A stretch of DNA of 23,864 bases, from NCBI GenBank assembly GCA_002337045.1, contig DDFF01000011.1, forward strand, positions 1 to 23,864. The letters are read 5' to 3'. The notes below the pieces were generated by a model, which was not told where the DNA came from, searched no databases, and saw only the letters and a list, made by a program, of their open reading frames with translations. Of this stretch, positions 1-8,743 are shown in pieces. Within the stretch, counting starts at the first letter, position 1. Each line of letters begins with the position of its first letter. The translations under genes and the position numbers were made by a program. This DNA is from Bacteroidetes bacterium UBA1935. Its GTDB lineage: Bacteria > Bacteroidota > Bacteroidia > Chitinophagales > Chitinophagaceae.

Positions 1-25
1 TTCTAACCAACTGAACTACCGATCC
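1..25 (-). tRNA. tRNA 5' end, partial (probably tRNA-Asp)
   Basis: Read on the minus strand, the first 25 bases give a 7-nt acceptor strand GGATCGG, the TA of positions 8-9, the D-stem strand GTTC, the D-loop AGTTGGTTA and the start of the 3' D-stem strand (GAA). The anticodon is outside the window. The GGATCGG start with this D-arm resembles Bacteroidota tRNA-Asp, but that identity is a recollection of the family and is not shown here. The gene runs off the left edge. Confidence 0.8.
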
Positions 26-41
26 GTGTTAGTTGGGGATG

Positions 42-74
42 CAAAGATAAGTTCAAAAAAATGAATTCTGCAAA
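42..74 (-). promoter_or_regulatory. Bacteroidota-type promoter for the tRNA
   Basis: On the minus strand TTTG (74-71) is followed after 21 nt by TATCTTTG (49-42), an exact match to the TAnnTTTG -7 consensus of the Bacteroidota housekeeping sigma factor. It ends 16 nt before the tRNA 5' end, a sensible distance for a start site just upstream of the mature tRNA. It is the clearest promoter in the window. Confidence 0.7.
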
Positions 75-105
75 TCTTCTTTCACATATTATTCAATACA
101 ATAAG

Positions 106-2091
106 TTAGCGCTTCACCACCCTCTCCACATGGCTATCATTTCCTGTAGTCACCTTTACCACATATATACCAGGCACAAGGCTTTCCATATTTATCATAG
201 CAGTACCGCTTGCTTTAATTGTAGCCTCTGTATATAATACCCTTCCCTGCAGGTCTAAAAGCTGAATATTACCCTGCCCACCAGAGGTTACATAGTTAAC
301 ATAAATCCTATCTTTTGCCGGATTAGGGAATACCTCAACGGTTGCTGCAGGTTCTACATTTGGCGTGCTCAAGCTGAATACAGACATGAAATTGAGCGAA
401 TATGATGCACCAAAATTACCTCCGGACAAACTGAATGGTCCTGCATTTGCAGCTGTGATGTCTTTTAAAGTATTGCCATTATTGGCATTCTTTATTTTTA
501 GTGTACCGGTACCTTCTATTGCATCGTAAGACGACATAAACTGCAAACCATCTCTATTCATGCCAATAGCACTTGTAGAAGGCCCTTCGTCAGAGAAATA
601 AAACTTGTAACAAGCACCGGGGCTTAGGCTGATAGTATCCAAGTATAATGTTTGATTTTTAAACCCACTCTTACTGAAATGTACCTGACCGGTTGATACA
701 TTAATAATCTTATACGAATTCTCGCTGGCATCGTTATTGGTCATGAAATGAACAATGATTTTGTCAGGAAATGTATTAGCCCCGCTGAAATCTGAACTCA
801 TGGAGTTATCATCAGTGTACCCATCTGCTTGTCCATTAGGGTCTTTTGCCATTACGGTAAACTTGCCATATTTTGCCGGCCAGTTTACTGCATTTGTAAG
901 CGTTACCGTATCATATTCCCACATAGCCAAATTACCCTTCCAATCATACGTTGTCATTGTTCCTCCATCCAGTCCGTACTCAATCTTAGCACTTGTGAGT
1001 GCCGCACTACCATTATTACGAATCACAATAACAGGGTTGCCACAGATAGGGTTCAGCCTTTTAAACTCTGATTCAGCACTTGGGGCAAGAATATTTTCGA
1101 TAGATACATCGTTGGCATTTGCAGGAGCCTTGTACTCTATCAGATAAGCAGTTGTATTTAGATTACCAAATTCTGTATACCCAACGTATGGCTCCATATC
1201 CATATCCACACTATGTTGTGTACCCCCAGTCAGTCCAGTTATATCAACATTATCATAGCGTACAGGTGATCCCGGGCACCATCCGCCCCTGTCATATACC
1301 CATGTGCTACTTTGCGGATATACGGCATTGATAGCACAATCATTTCTCCACAAGTCTTTCTTATTTACAACACTCCCGTCCCATTTCAGCTGTCTGTATT
1401 TTTTACAGTACTCAAGGCAGCCATGCACACTATCGCTCCCATGTCCTGTGTTTATCGCCTTAAATCTTGCCACATTGGTTGCGCTATTCAGGTTCACACT
1501 TACGGGCACAAGGTGTTTTTCTATAGAGTCATTATTATTACCATATTCAAAACTACCATCCCACAGCTGTGTCATTGCAACAGGTTCACATGATGGTGTT
1601 CCCTTTATGCATATAAACTTTAAGTTAATCTTCCAGCCACGATCTTTATTGTCTTCATCACCTGTATGCCTATATATCACTTCTACAGAATCATGTAGTA
1701 GCATAGCAAAATCAGTTACATCGTAATACCATGTATGCTGCCAGTTCGTAGAAGAATTCCATAAGAATCCGAAGGGTGTAACTAATCTTGCAATTTCATA
1801 ATTGAGTGGTGCAGCAGTTTTAGTGCCCACCCTTCCTACAATTACATTGTTTATATAATCCCACTCACCACACTTAAGTCCCGGTGCGCACTCAAAGCTA
1901 AGCTGCATGAGCACTTTGCGATACTGTGTAGTGAGCGTCGGAAATTTTGCCCAATTGGCATAAGTAGCACTACCTACAATAGGATCGGTAAGAATAGTGA
2001 CATCCTGATGAGATACTACTACAGTCGTATCTGCGGCTTTAACACTCGTTGCTGCAATTAAAAGGCATATAAGTGTCAATAGTTTTTTCAT
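106..2091 (-). CDS. PNGase F-like peptide:N-glycosidase with T9SS sorting domain
   Basis: Predicted secreted amidase that cleaves N-linked glycans from asparagine, as the PNGase F family does. A signal peptide ends near residue 19 (SVKAA-DTT). The PNGase F core spans about residues 30-320: CGEWD at 74-78 matches the CDEWD motif whose last Asp is the catalytic Asp60 of the Elizabethkingia enzyme, and GCLEYC at 224-229 matches GCAEWC carrying Glu206. The GHG (216-218) and DRGGWCPG (267-274) motifs are also family features. The equivalent of Glu118 is not obvious. Residues about 330-575 are extra beta-rich sequence, and about 580-661 form a T9SS type A domain (VFPNPA...VPGIYVVKV...ERVVKR). At 661 aa it is about twice the classical enzyme, through this added C-terminal half. 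It is a lone gene. Strong as a family call; substrate specificity is inferred. Confidence 0.88.
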   Translation of the reverse strand: MKKLLTLICLLIAATSVKAADTTVVVSHQDVTILTDPIVGSATYANWAKFPTLTTQYRKVLMQLSFECAPGLKCGEWDYINNVIVGRVGTKTAAPLNYEIARLVTPFGFLWNSSTNWQHTWYYDVTDFAMLLHDSVEVIYRHTGDEDNKDRGWKINLKFICIKGTPSCEPVAMTQLWDGSFEYGNNNDSIEKHLVPVSVNLNSATNVARFKAINTGHGSDSVHGCLEYCKKYRQLKWDGSVVNKKDLWRNDCAINAVYPQSSTWVYDRGGWCPGSPVRYDNVDITGLTGGTQHSVDMDMEPYVGYTEFGNLNTTAYLIEYKAPANANDVSIENILAPSAESEFKRLNPICGNPVIVIRNNGSAALTSAKIEYGLDGGTMTTYDWKGNLAMWEYDTVTLTNAVNWPAKYGKFTVMAKDPNGQADGYTDDNSMSSDFSGANTFPDKIIVHFMTNNDASENSYKIINVSTGQVHFSKSGFKNQTLYLDTISLSPGACYKFYFSDEGPSTSAIGMNRDGLQFMSSYDAIEGTGTLKIKNANNGNTLKDITAANAGPFSLSGGNFGASYSLNFMSVFSLSTPNVEPAATVEVFPNPAKDRIYVNYVTSGGQGNIQLLDLQGRVLYTEATIKASGTAMINMESLVPGIYVVKVTTGNDSHVERVVKR

Positions 2092-2325
2092 ACAGCTAAA
2101 ATATTTGACAATACAATATACTCATTATTAATGTCATGCTTTGAACCGATACAACACCGTATACAATTTCAAGCATTTTGACGTATATTAGAGTAAGCGT
2201 TTAACAAGTAAAGCTATAATAATCATGTGTTTACTATATGGCGCCCTATACTATCTTTAATCACTTTTTAATATGGCTACTAACCTGAGCTTGTTATTTT
2301 TTCAGCTTTATTTAAATACCGGTTC

Positions 2326-3021
2326 ATGAAACACACGATACTTTTAGTAGAAGACGAGAAGAAGATTGCAGACACTTTGGAAGCCGGATTGGAAGAAGAA
2401 CAATTTGAAGTTTCAGTTGCTTATAATGGACTGGAGGGTAAAAAGCTGTACCTGAATAATGCCTACGACTTAATAATACTTGACATCAATCTTCCGTTTA
2501 TGAACGGATATGAGCTTTGTAAAATTATACGTGAGAAAGATAAACGTATACCTATCATTATGCTCACTGCACTCAACTTCATGGACAATAAGATACAGGG
2601 ATTTGATGTTGGCGCAGATGACTATATCGTAAAGCCATTTGAGTTCAGGGAGTTACTGGCTCGTGTCAAAGCACTACTAAGACGCACAGATGTACTACTG
2701 GATGCACCTGAAGAAAAAACATTGACCATTGCAGACCTTGAAGTAAACCTCGATAATAAAGAAGTGAAACGCAGCGGTACAAAGATTGCCCTCACTGCAA
2801 AAGAGTTTCAGTTGCTTGAATACTTATTAAAAAACAAGGGTCGTGTAGTATCGCGTGCAGATATTGCTAAAGATGTATGGGATATAGACTTTGATACCCA
2901 AACAAACGTAATAGATGTTTACGTGAACTTTCTGCGTAAAAAGCTGGATAAAGATTTTACCCCCAAGCTCATACATACACAAGTTGGTATGGGCTATATA
3001 CTAAAAACAGATGCAGATTAA
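2326..3021 (+). CDS. OmpR/PhoB-family response regulator
   Basis: Two-component DNA-binding regulator of 231 aa. The receiver domain (about 1-120) has the acidic pair D10/E11, the phosphoacceptor D53 (ILDINLPFMNG), T81 and K103 (VKPF). The winged-helix output domain (about 132-228) ends in the VGMGYIL wing typical of OmpR/PhoB proteins. The next gene, a HAMP-containing histidine kinase, starts inside this gene's 3' end with an 11-nt overlap, so the pair is translationally coupled and is its cognate system. A TATCTTTA at 2252-2259 could be part of its promoter, but I see no convincing -33 element. The regulon is unknown. Confidence 0.95.
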   Translation: MKHTILLVEDEKKIADTLEAGLEEEQFEVSVAYNGLEGKKLYLNNAYDLIILDINLPFMNGYELCKIIREKDKRIPIIMLTALNFMDNKIQGFDVGADDYIVKPFEFRELLARVKALLRRTDVLLDAPEEKTLTIADLEVNLDNKEVKRSGTKIALTAKEFQLLEYLLKNKGRVVSRADIAKDVWDIDFDTQTNVIDVYVNFLRKKLDKDFTPKLIHTQVGMGYILKTDAD

Positions 3022-4411
3022 ACTTCGTATTGCCTTTGGATATACCCTTATTGCAATCCTGTTATTACTGACAGGTTGCGCATTACTGTACTTCTATACA
3101 CTGCAAAACAAAGAAGAAGAGCTACAAAACCGATTACTTTATAAAGCAGTAAGTACCTATCAGATAAATGCACTCAAACCCAATAACGACAGCCTCCTCA
3201 ATACACTCAACTCCAACTCTGCCAGTACACTCGAGGATAAAAGCATCATCATTTGCAATGCTCAAAACAATATTAAGTATCGTTACGACGAAGACGCCAC
3301 ACAACAACTTAAAGTCAGCAAAAATCTGATTGTAACAGGGCGCAAAAATTCACCGTATTATTATAAAGATGATACCCGAACTGTAGTAATATATGCCGAC
3401 CCTGAAAAACCTGACAAAGAAGTTGTAGTTGTTGCCGGGCAAGAAAAAAATATTGCTGCATGGATGTCGAACCTGCGCACCAGAATGATTATTGGCATTA
3501 TAGCATTTGTAATCATATTCTCCATAGCCGGCTATCTGTTTTCTAAGCGTGTAGTACGTTCTATCAGTAATCTTACGGAAAAGCTAACACAAATATCGTC
3601 TGAAGCATTTTCTGCACGCCTTACTACCGGCAAAGAAAAGGATGAACTTTGGGAGCTTGCAACAACTATCAACAACCTGTTGGATAGACTTCAATCTTCA
3701 TTCGATACACAACGTCGTTTCCTATCAAATGCATCGCACGAGCTTACTACTCCGCTTGCTGCCATATCAAGCCAGCTGGATGTTGCACTGCACAAGGAAC
3801 GCAGCAACGAAGAATACAAAAAAGTATTCCTCTCAGTAAAAGACGATGTTAAACGCCTTGCACTACTCGTACGCAGCATTCTTGAAATTGCCAAAGCAAG
3901 TGGCTCTGTAGGCGGTATTGATCTCTCTAAAGTGCGTATAGATGAACTACTGATGCGCATACCGGGCGAGATGAAAAAAATCAGCCAGCTATACGATGTG
4001 AAGCTGAATTTCGAAGACTTCCCGGAAAGTGAAGGTTTTGACATCCTTTATGGCAACGAAGCACTGCTTTATAGCGCTTTAAGAAACGTGATACACAATG
4101 CATGTAAGTTTTCTAAAGATAAATGTGCTAAAGTATCGCTTACCTACACGTATCAGAATATTGTTGTAGAAGTAAAAGATAACGGACCAGGCATATCAGC
4201 AGAAGAACTGCAAAATATCTTCCAACCATTCTTCCGCGGCTATAAGTACGAGAATACGAATATGATACATGGTACCGGTCTAGGGCTTGCGCTTGCACAC
4301 CGTATCATAGAGCTGCACAAAGGCGATATATACGTAGAGTCTGTAGTTGGCGAGGGTAGTACATTCAGCATATTCCTACCGGTGGATAGTACAAAGACAT
4401 ACAAAAAATAA
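3011..4411 (+). CDS. HAMP-domain sensor histidine kinase
   Basis: Inner-membrane sensor kinase of 466 aa, partner of the overlapping OmpR-type regulator. TM1 is about residues 9-29, an extracytoplasmic domain of about 125 residues follows, TM2 is about 159-177, and HAMP about 178-232. The HisKA domain has the phosphoacceptor H243 in SHELTTPLA, with TT where RT is usual. The ATPase domain has an N box around N359-N363, G1 DNGPGIS (390-396), the F box FQPFF and G2 GTGLGLAL (421-428). All kinase motifs are intact. The small sensory domain has no motif I recognise, so the signal is unknown. The gene ends in a hairpin terminator. Confidence 0.95.
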   Translation: MQIKLRIAFGYTLIAILLLLTGCALLYFYTLQNKEEELQNRLLYKAVSTYQINALKPNNDSLLNTLNSNSASTLEDKSIIICNAQNNIKYRYDEDATQQLKVSKNLIVTGRKNSPYYYKDDTRTVVIYADPEKPDKEVVVVAGQEKNIAAWMSNLRTRMIIGIIAFVIIFSIAGYLFSKRVVRSISNLTEKLTQISSEAFSARLTTGKEKDELWELATTINNLLDRLQSSFDTQRRFLSNASHELTTPLAAISSQLDVALHKERSNEEYKKVFLSVKDDVKRLALLVRSILEIAKASGSVGGIDLSKVRIDELLMRIPGEMKKISQLYDVKLNFEDFPESEGFDILYGNEALLYSALRNVIHNACKFSKDKCAKVSLTYTYQNIVVEVKDNGPGISAEELQNIFQPFFRGYKYENTNMIHGTGLGLALAHRIIELHKGDIYVESVVGEGSTFSIFLPVDSTKTYKK

Positions 4412-4440
4412 AAGGAGCCGATTGGCTCCTTTTATTTTTA
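4410..4440. terminator. Bidirectional intrinsic terminator
   Basis: AAAAGGAGCC (4410-4419) pairs perfectly with GGCTCCTTTT (4424-4433) around a GATT loop, followed by ATTTTTA. It begins in the stop codon of the kinase gene and lies 3' of the convergent gene at 4457-5383, so it can serve both strands. It closely resembles the groEL terminator at 8111. Confidence 0.88.
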
Positions 4441-4456
4441 TTAGATTATACTAAAC

Positions 4457-5383
4457 TTATTTAGCTATTACAATACTGCTATGTTTTACCATCTCACCAT
4501 TTGCATTGATGGCTGCATAGTAATATGTACCTGCTGCAAGAGATGATACATCAACACTTGTACTACTGTTTACATCTGCAGATAATACTTGCTGCCCTGT
4601 AACGCTATACATAATAAAACGCACTTTACCTTCAGATTGCAGCTGCAGGTTAGTACTTGCAGGGTTTGGAAACACTACAAACTTAGCATTGTTATTTACA
4701 TTCTCTACGTCCGCGGGGAAGATTGAGTAGCTTACATCATCTATAAACAATTCGCTACCAACAGTTGCCTGCCTGCCACTGCTGGTAAATACTATCTGCA
4801 ATGCATTGGGAGATGCAGTATTTGTACCATAATCTATGGGTACAGATACTAATGTATATGGTTGTGATGCTGTAATATATTGCACACCAGTACCAACCAC
4901 AGAGTCATCACCATTAGATTTACCACCTTTTATGATAGACGATACAACTACTGTCGCACTATCACCACCTGTTGGATTATACTTCAGCCATGCATTCACA
5001 AAATTTACCCTTCCATTAAGAGGTGTGCCACCTGATAATGTAAATTTTTGGTTTACAATATCCAGGTTAATAACAGCATTCGTCAATACACCTGCCAGAT
5101 TTCCCAACGTTGAACCCTGATATTGAGTAACAATCCTTGCAGCATAACTACCACCATGCTTATCTGTAGATTTATACAATTGGCGCTGAGGTGTGCCAAC
5201 TAGAATACTATATGCAAAAGCTAAAGAATCAGGACAACGCCAACCACTTGTCGCATCTAAAGTAGTAGGTGGAAAACCAACAGAATTTGTTTTCCAGCTC
5301 TCCATTTCACTGAAAACAACAGTTTGGGCACTGGCTGCATTCAGCATAAGCATTGCAGCGAAGAAAGTAATTACAGGTTTCAT
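4457..5383 (-). CDS. T9SS-secreted protein with PCMD-like region
   Basis: Extracellular protein of 308 aa. A signal peptide ends near residue 19 (NAASA-QTV). Residues about 20-225 are beta-rich, with a GSYAARIVT segment, a NAWLKYNPTGGDSATVVV segment and ELFIDDVSYS at the end. That order resembles the PCMD (putative carbohydrate metabolism) jelly-roll family of Bacteroidota, which suggests glycan binding, but the resemblance is by eye. Residues about 234-308 form a T9SS type A sorting domain (FVVFPNPAS...LAAGTYYYAA...). It lies 32 nt downstream of the peroxiredoxin gene on the same strand and could be read through from it. I see no catalytic residues. Confidence 0.75.
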   Translation of the reverse strand: MKPVITFFAAMLMLNAASAQTVVFSEMESWKTNSVGFPPTTLDATSGWRCPDSLAFAYSILVGTPQRQLYKSTDKHGGSYAARIVTQYQGSTLGNLAGVLTNAVINLDIVNQKFTLSGGTPLNGRVNFVNAWLKYNPTGGDSATVVVSSIIKGGKSNGDDSVVGTGVQYITASQPYTLVSVPIDYGTNTASPNALQIVFTSSGRQATVGSELFIDDVSYSIFPADVENVNNNAKFVVFPNPASTNLQLQSEGKVRFIMYSVTGQQVLSADVNSSTSVDVSSLAAGTYYYAAINANGEMVKHSSIVIAK

Positions 5384-5415
5384 ATTACAGTATTGTTATC
5401 CAATAAAGTTAAGGT

Positions 5416-5886
5416 TTAATTTAATGTTGAGAGCACTTGTAGTATTGCCTCGAAGTTTGGTACGTCACCTGCATTTTCCAACACCTCTGCATATCGTACA
5501 ATACCTTCTTTATCAATAACAAAAGCAGAACGTTTAGAAACACCTTTCATGTCATTAAACCAATCGCCATAAATACAATCGTATGCAGTAGATACTTCTT
5601 TGTTAAAATCGCTCAGCAGTGTAAAGTTTAGTTTTTGCTCTTCTTTGAATTTGCCCAATGAGAACAATGAGTCTACAGATAAACCGTATACTACTGCATT
5701 TGTATTGTTGTAAAAAGCCAGATTATCCCTTACGCCGCAAAGCTCCGCTGTACAGACACTAGTAAATGCCAAAGGGAAAAACAGCAGCACTACATTTTTA
5801 CCCTTTTGCTCGCTGAGGGTTACTTTATTTTTTTCAGTATCACGCAGTGTGAAATCCGGAGCCTGTTGCCCTACCTGAATTGCCAT
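5416..5886 (-). CDS. Peroxiredoxin (AhpC/TSA family, AhpE-like)
   Basis: Cytoplasmic thiol peroxidase of 156 aa that reduces hydrogen peroxide or organic hydroperoxides. The active site PLAFTSVCTAELC places T42 and the peroxidatic C45 in the family arrangement, and the Arg of KRSAFVID matches the conserved active-site arginine. The PLAFT form of the motif resembles AhpE-type enzymes more than classical 2-Cys AhpC. Extra cysteines at C50 and C103 could act as resolving residues; which one, if either, is not shown. There is no signal peptide. A good Bacteroidota promoter lies just upstream, and the divergent neighbour is groES-groEL, so two stress functions share this intergenic region. Confidence 0.93.
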   Translation of the reverse strand: MAIQVGQQAPDFTLRDTEKNKVTLSEQKGKNVVLLFFPLAFTSVCTAELCGVRDNLAFYNNTNAVVYGLSVDSLFSLGKFKEEQKLNFTLLSDFNKEVSTAYDCIYGDWFNDMKGVSKRSAFVIDKEGIVRYAEVLENAGDVPNFEAILQVLSTLN

Positions 5887-5906
5887 AAATTTTAGTTTTT
5901 AAGTTT

Positions 5907-5936
5907 TAAAAGTATGCGAAGATAACACCCTGTCAA
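5907..5936 (-). promoter_or_regulatory. Candidate promoter for the peroxiredoxin gene
   Basis: On the minus strand TTG (5936-5934) is followed after 19 nt by TACTTTTA (5914-5907), one mismatch from TAnnTTTG. It ends 20 nt before the start codon, giving a very short leader. Confidence 0.5.
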
Positions 5937-6006
5937 AATGAATGGTTCATTTCTACCCTTAAAAGCCTCAACTGACAGAAAATCAATATACATATTATAA
6001 AAATTA

Positions 6007-6036
6007 TTGTTTTCATGAAATTTTGACGCACCTTTG
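6007..6036 (+). promoter_or_regulatory. Candidate promoter for groES-groEL
   Basis: TTG (6007-6009) is followed after 19 nt by CACCTTTG (6029-6036), which keeps the TTTG half of the TAnnTTTG element. The predicted leader is about 80 nt. I looked for a CIRCE element (TTAGCACTC, 9 nt, GAGTGCTAA) between 5887 and 6124 and saw none, so HrcA control is not supported. Confidence 0.45.
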
Positions 6037-6124
6037 CAATCCATTTTGCTATGGCACAAAACATGCTAACTGAAGTGTACATACATTTCATAATCACTTT
6101 TTAAAAATTTAAATATCATATACT

Positions 6125-6406
6125 ATGGCTAACAACGTAAACATTACACCGCTGCACGACAGGGTAATTGTAAAAGCTGCTGCAGCTGAAGAGAAAACTG
6201 CTGGTGGTATCATCATCCCCGACACTGCTAAAGAAAAACCTCAACGTGGTACTGTGGTAGCTGCCGGCCCTGGTAAAAAGGATGAACCAATGACTGTAAA
6301 ATCGGGCGACACAGTATTGTATGGTAAGTATGCAGGTACTGAAATCTCAATTGAGGGTGTTGACTACCTGATAATGCGCGAGAGCGATATTCTTGCAATC
6401 GTTTAA
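6125..6406 (+). CDS. groES: Co-chaperonin GroES
   Basis: Ten-kDa co-chaperonin that caps the GroEL chamber during ATP-driven folding in the cytoplasm. At 93 aa it has the normal length. LHDRVIVK opens the beta-barrel, EEKTAGGIIIPDTAKEKP is the mobile loop that binds GroEL, and the QRGTVVAAGPG and VLYGKYAGTEI segments are typical. It lies 47 nt upstream of groEL on the same strand, the standard operon order. The start follows an AT-rich leader without a Shine-Dalgarno sequence, normal for the phylum. Confidence 0.98.
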   Translation: MANNVNITPLHDRVIVKAAAAEEKTAGGIIIPDTAKEKPQRGTVVAAGPGKKDEPMTVKSGDTVLYGKYAGTEISIEGVDYLIMRESDILAIV

Positions 6407-6453
6407 TTCATTTCACCATTTCATTTTAAACAGAAAAAATAAATAAGAATTAT

Positions 6454-8094
6454 ATGGCTAAGCAACTTTTCTTTAATACAGAAGCACGCAACAAAATGAA
6501 GCGTGGTGTAGATGTACTGGCAGATGCAGTAAAAGTAACACTGGGCCCTAAAGGTCGCAACGTAGTAATCGAAAAGAAATTCGGTGCTCCGGGTGTAACA
6601 AAAGATGGTGTATCAGTAGCTAAAGAAATAGAACTGGAAGATGCTATCGAGAACATGGGTGCACAAATGGTAAAAGAAGTAGCATCAAAAACTGCAGACG
6701 TTGCAGGTGATGGTACTACTACTGCTACTGTACTGGCTCAGTCTATCATAGGCGAAGGCCTGAAAAACGTAGCTGCCGGTGCAAACCCGATGGATCTAAA
6801 ACGCGGTATCGACAAAGCGGTGGCGACTGTGGTTGAAAACCTGAAAAAACAATCTGAAAAAGTTGGCAACGACAATACTAAGATTCAACAGGTTGCTACT
6901 ATCTCTGCAAACAACGATAGCGAGATTGGTAAGCTGATAGCACAGGCAATGGGCAAAGTTGGTAACGAAGGTGTTATCACTGTAGAAGAAGCAAAAGGTA
7001 CAGAAACTACTGTAGACGTTGTAGAAGGTATGCAGTTTGACCGTGGTTATCTGAGCCCATACTTCGTTACAAACACAGAAAAAATGCAGGCTGAACTGCA
7101 AAATCCATATATCCTGATTTACGACAAGAAAATCAGCACACTTAAAGACATTCTGCCAATTCTGGAAAGCACAGTACAAAGCGGCCGTCCACTGTTGATT
7201 ATTGCTGAAGATGTTGACGGTGAAGCACTGGCAACACTGGTAGTAAACAAACTGCGTGGCTCTTTGAAAATAGCTGCTGTTAAAGCTCCGGGCTTTGGCG
7301 ACCGTCGTAAAGAAATGCTGCAGGATATCGCAGTACTTACAGGTGGTACAGTTATCAGTGAAGAGCAAGGCTACAAACTGGAGAATGCAACTATCGCATC
7401 TCTGGGTCAGGCAGAAAGCATCACTATCGATAAAGATAACACTACTGTAGTAGGTGGTAAAGGTGAGAAAGATAACATCATTGCTCGCGTTAACCAGATC
7501 AAAGCACAAATGGAAAGCACTACTAGCGATTACGACCGCGAAAAACTGCAAGAGCGTCTTGCTAAGCTGAGTGGTGGTGTTGCTGTATTGTACGTAGGTG
7601 CATCTACAGAAGTAGAAATGAAAGAAAAGAAAGACCGCGTAGACGATGCATTGCACGCTACACGTGCTGCTGTTGAAGAAGGTATCGTACCAGGTGGTGG
7701 TGTTGCTTACATCCGTTCTATCGAATCTCTGGATGGTATGAAAGGTGAGAACAACGACGAAACTACAGGTATCGCTATCGTTCGTCGTGCATTGGAAGAA
7801 CCACTGCGCCAGATCGTAGCAAACGCTGGTATCGAAGGTTCTATCATCGTACAAAAAGTAAAAGAAGGTAAAGCAGATTTTGGCTTCAACGCACGTACAG
7901 AAACTTACGAAAACATGCTGGCTGCGGGTGTTATAGACCCAACTAAAGTTAGCCGTGTTGCGCTTGAAAACGCTGCTTCTATTGCTAGTATGCTGTTGAC
8001 TACTGAATGTGTAATCGCAGACAAACCAGCTCCTAAAGAAGCAGGTCACAGTCACGATATGCCAGGTGGTGGCATGGGTATGGGTGGTTACTAA
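6454..8094 (+). CDS. groEL: Chaperonin GroEL (60 kDa)
   Basis: ATP-dependent chaperonin subunit of 546 aa that assembles into double heptamer rings. The nucleotide-site motifs are intact: LGPKGRNVV (30-38), KDGVSVAKE with D51, and GDGTTT at 85-90. The apical domain carries VVEGMQFDRGYLSPYF, and GIVPGGGVA is in the C-terminal equatorial part. The tail ends in a short Gly-Met run (PGGGMGMGGY) preceded by a His-containing GHSHDM. It follows groES in one operon and is closed by a strong terminator. A long open frame on the opposite strand within this gene is a coding shadow. Confidence 0.99.
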   Translation: MAKQLFFNTEARNKMKRGVDVLADAVKVTLGPKGRNVVIEKKFGAPGVTKDGVSVAKEIELEDAIENMGAQMVKEVASKTADVAGDGTTTATVLAQSIIGEGLKNVAAGANPMDLKRGIDKAVATVVENLKKQSEKVGNDNTKIQQVATISANNDSEIGKLIAQAMGKVGNEGVITVEEAKGTETTVDVVEGMQFDRGYLSPYFVTNTEKMQAELQNPYILIYDKKISTLKDILPILESTVQSGRPLLIIAEDVDGEALATLVVNKLRGSLKIAAVKAPGFGDRRKEMLQDIAVLTGGTVISEEQGYKLENATIASLGQAESITIDKDNTTVVGGKGEKDNIIARVNQIKAQMESTTSDYDREKLQERLAKLSGGVAVLYVGASTEVEMKEKKDRVDDALHATRAAVEEGIVPGGGVAYIRSIESLDGMKGENNDETTGIAIVRRALEEPLRQIVANAGIEGSIIVQKVKEGKADFGFNARTETYENMLAAGVIDPTKVSRVALENAASIASMLLTTECVIADKPAPKEAGHSHDMPGGGMGMGGY

Positions 8095-8110
8095 TCTGTA
8101 CACAAATCAT

Positions 8111-8142
8111 AAAAGGGAGCCATACTGGCTCCCTTTTCTTTT
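8111..8142 (+). terminator. Intrinsic terminator of groES-groEL
   Basis: AAAAGGGAGCC (8111-8121) pairs perfectly with GGCTCCCTTTT (8127-8137) around ATACT, followed by CTTTT. It lies 16 nt past the groEL stop. Its core is nearly the same as the terminator at 4410. Confidence 0.9.
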
Positions 8143-8266
8143 CTAGCATATACCATTACATCATTGCAAACTATCACTGTAAACCTAGACAAGGATGATG
8201 ATAGATGAGTTGCTCACATTATTGTAATAACCTAGTAGTTCAATATCGTGTAATAAAAAAACGCCA

Positions 8267-8713
8267 TTAAACTGTAACGACTAATATGCCTAGGCTATTT
8301 TCTTCAGCATATATAGCTTTATTTACGATGTTGGCGGCGAAAGTTCTTAAAGCGTATTTAGCCTCGGCACTATACGCAATACCTAATACCCACTTTGTAG
8401 TATTTACGAAGTTATAGGAAGCGATTTTATCCTTGTCGGCGAGTATAGCATTCAATATGCTTGAACCGCTGTTAGTTGCACTCTCAACTTTCAATTCAAT
8501 AGCATACGCACCCTGACTGTCAGCGGCACTAGCATCTAAGTAATAATTGGAATCCGGATACTTTAATTCTCTTGCTACCTGCAATTGATTCTGCCTAAAT
8601 ATCAGAATTAATTCAACCTGCATCCATATTTCCCATGCTGCCCCCGTAGATATGGCATCTGCAATTCTACCCGAGTAGGCACGAACTAAGTTCAACAAAT
8701 TATTGTTTGTCAT
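8267..8713 (-). CDS. Unknown 148-aa protein, possible PD-(D/E)XK nuclease fold
   Basis: I do not recognise this as a named family. Residues 1-40 are helical and contain E28 and E34. A segment with D54 and YYLDAS (D60) follows, then a hydrophobic strand YAIELKVES with E73-x-K75, then a helix containing ADKDKI. A strand bearing Asp or Glu, then a strand ending ExK, then a helix is the layout of PD-(D/E)XK nucleases, so a nuclease or nuclease-derived fold is possible; this is inference from pattern only. There is no signal peptide or TM segment. It is the last gene of a minus-strand block with two unrecognised paralogues and a gene remnant upstream. Confidence 0.6.
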   Translation of the reverse strand: MTNNNLLNLVRAYSGRIADAISTGAAWEIWMQVELILIFRQNQLQVARELKYPDSNYYLDASAADSQGAYAIELKVESATNSGSSILNAILADKDKIASYNFVNTTKWVLGIAYSAEAKYALRTFAANIVNKAIYAEENSLGILVVTV

Positions 8714-8743
8714 AAAAATGATTAAATGTAAATTTTAAAAATA

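Noticed and set aside
6051..6104. 17-codon frame (MAQNMLTEVY...) in the groES leader
   Set aside because: Could be a leader peptide, but it has no regulatory codons, no attenuator hairpin after it and no composition that supports translation.
5887..6124. CIRCE/HrcA operator before groES
   Set aside because: No TTAGCACTC-like inverted repeat is present in the region.
6796..8103. 435-codon open frame antisense to groEL
   Set aside because: Its product is Cys/Phe/Thr-rich with no domain pattern and exactly mirrors groEL codons; the sense gene is certain. It is a shadow of codon bias.
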